From: Flavobacteriales bacterium
GTDB lineage: Bacteria; Bacteroidota; Bacteroidia; Flavobacteriales_E; Vicingaceae
Direction: 5' to 3'
NCBI GenBank assembly: GCA_020635815.1
Contig: JACJZB010000003.1
Coordinates: 1-64,000 of the forward strand
Length of the DNA: 64,000 bases
In this document: in pieces, positions 63,143 to 64,000 of the stretch
How positions within the stretch are numbered: the stretch's first letter is position 1
How the letters are laid out: the number at the start of each line of letters is the position of its first letter
Notes under the pieces: model-generated
What the model was told of the DNA's origin: nothing
Databases searched by the model: none
Seen by the model: only the letters and a program-made list of their open reading frames with translations
Program-made: the position numbers and the translations under genes

Positions 63143-63163
63143 TTTTTAGTTTTTTTTAATATT

Positions 63164-63404
63164 TGCTAACGCTACTATATGTAATGTGCTTTAGTAGGTT
63201 CAACGCTTAAAAGTAATAATTTTTGTGAGGAAACCCCAGTTACTGTAAAACCTTAGTAGCGAAAACCTTGTCAAGTTACAAAGCGAGAATGCAACTCGCT
63301 AATATGCTATTAAATAGCACTAGCTAAAATTATGGCACTACTTCCGCAAGTTTCACAAAACTAAAATGCTAGCAACAAGGCATATTATATATAGAATGTT
63401 GTAG
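63164..63404. repeat. attC-like cassette repeat R3 (241 bp)
   Basis: Runs from TGCTAAC (63164-63170) to GTTGTAG (63398-63404). Internal hairpin AGCGAG/CTCGCT and CTAGC/GCTAG pair as in R1. The left heptamer is the exact inverted partner of the right heptamer of R2 (GTTAGCA), marking both ends of the cassette in between. The right heptamer belongs to the next cassette, whose far end is outside the window. Confidence 0.82.
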
Positions 63405-63416
63405 TGCGTTTTTCTT

Positions 63417-64000
63417 TTAAAATATTCCTATCCAATTTTCCAGTTTCGATTTAAATTCATCAACAGCTAACCAAGTATTTATTGATTCTGAATTCCGTTT
63501 ATCATAAGCTGTGATAAATTGAATGTGTAATTTTTCTCCAACCTTTAACTGTGGAATCTTCGTTTCAAAACCATTTTTAAGCATTTGAGTTATTGATTGA
63601 TAAGAGTCCACTTTGTTTTGAAGTCTTGTTGGAAACCAATCGTTCAATTCAGCTCTGTAATTCATTATTTCTCCATCTTCTGTTCCAATGTGCAATGTCC
63701 AGTGTGAATTTGTTGCTTCAATTGCGTCTAAATGTTCACCTGTGGCTACATCAAAATCAATACTGTTATTAAAATCAGTCAGTTTGCAGCTCAAAGTTAG
63801 AGTAGTTTCTGAATCTTCGTTTTTTTCTATTCTCCAAATCCAACCTTGAGAGTCAGTTACATTGTCTCCGTTATATAATGGTTGTCTGATTTTAAATTCT
63901 ACTAATTCAATATTATATCCGAAAATTTCAAATGTTTCAGACTGTCCGTTTTCAAAACTATTAGTAGCAATAGACTTAATATTCAATTCAGATGAATCAA
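63417..64000 (-). CDS. Orphan soluble protein in a cassette (5' end outside window)
   Basis: At least 189 residues; the frame remains open to the edge of the window, and the only start inside is TTG at 63986, so the true start is probably just beyond base 64000. No family is recognised. The visible chain is soluble, rich in beta-strand and acidic residues (GWIWRIEKNEDSETTLTLSCKLTDF, HWTLHIGTEDGEIMNYRAELNDWFP, KLHIQFITAYDKR). No signal peptide or membrane helix is seen. The stop lies 13 bases from the R3 heptamer and the gene has the same orientation as the other cassette genes. Confidence 0.65.
   Translation of the reverse strand, partial: DSSELNIKSIATNSFENGQSETFEIFGYNIELVEFKIRQPLYNGDNVTDSQGWIWRIEKNEDSETTLTLSCKLTDFNNSIDFDVATGEHLDAIEATNSHWTLHIGTEDGEIMNYRAELNDWFPTRLQNKVDSYQSITQMLKNGFETKIPQLKVGEKLHIQFITAYDKRNSESINTWLAVDEFKSKLENWIGIF

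Noticed and set aside
61470..63404. CRISPR array
   Set aside because: The repeats are about 242 bp and the intervals are 500-700 bp with genes; there are no short regular repeats and no cas genes.
1..64000. tRNA or rRNA genes
   Set aside because: No cloverleaf with a GGTTCRANNCC-type T arm or rRNA core sequence was found in any gap between genes on either strand by eye.

Overview
The window is a 64 kb piece of an AT-rich Bacteroidota chromosome, most likely from a marine or freshwater member of the Flavobacteriales. Evidence for this is direct. Three secreted proteins end in type IX secretion (T9SS) type A sorting domains. Promoters fit the Bacteroidota TTG-N19..22-TAnnTTTG pattern (rpmH, rplU, serS) and starts lack Shine-Dalgarno sequences. 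The menaquinone pathway enzyme is a futalosine hydrolase, CarB is the short form, and several small families are Bacteroidota-specific (DUF4834, DUF5606, GWxTD). No tRNA, rRNA, CRISPR array or prophage was seen.

Layout: 1-12.6 kb holds the end of hutH, an esterase-like hydrolase, a large T9SS metalloprotease, lysine (saccharopine) and menaquinone enzymes, then a rhomboid protease, mutL, an RluA-type synthase and DUF4834. 12.6-24.9 kb holds carB, rpmH (52 codons), a radical SAM/SPASM protein, an LtaS-like alkaline-phosphatase-superfamily membrane enzyme, an SDR, an L,D-transpeptidase, rmuC, a GWxTD lipoprotein, a leucine-rich repeat protein and rlmB. 24.9-34.5 kb holds a helical-repeat protein, a T9SS M1 aminopeptidase, bioA, sppA, folK and an OmpA-like/TPR lipoprotein. 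34.5-35.8 kb is a gene-free patch: an IS3 remnant, four copies of a REP-like element and two displaced pieces of the neighbouring rRNA/tRNA methylase gene plus a very short third one. 35.8-49.9 kb holds that methylase, an O-antigen-ligase/TPR protein, a small T9SS protein, mutS, a methyltransferase, a second RluA-type synthase, tsaD, tamB and an HD hydrolase. 50-61.5 kb holds a TonB-dependent receptor, rplU-rpmA, serS, a lipoprotein, a TPR protein, DUF2752, the NAD(P)HX repair enzyme, DUF5606 and an M3 oligopeptidase.

61.47-64 kb is the accessory part and the most interesting region. Three 241-242 bp repeats separate small cassettes whose genes all read on the minus strand: a higBA toxin-antitoxin pair, an orphan membrane protein and an orphan soluble protein. 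Each complete cassette is bounded by its own matched pair of short inverted sequences joined to constant GTT/AAC ends, gene stop codons fall in or next to these ends, and the repeats fold end to end with an R box, unpaired spacer and L box layout. One internal hairpin shows a compensatory change. This is the architecture of an integron cassette array with unusually long attC-like sites; no integrase is visible, so it would lie beyond base 64000 or be absent.

Most other genes are housekeeping and work in recognisable groups: mismatch repair (mutL, mutS) and rmuC; translation (rplU, rpmA, rpmH, serS, tsaD, rlmB, two pseudouridine synthases); envelope building (tamB, sppA, L,D-transpeptidase, LtaS-like enzyme, O-antigen ligase); cofactors (folK, bioA, mqnB, Nnr).
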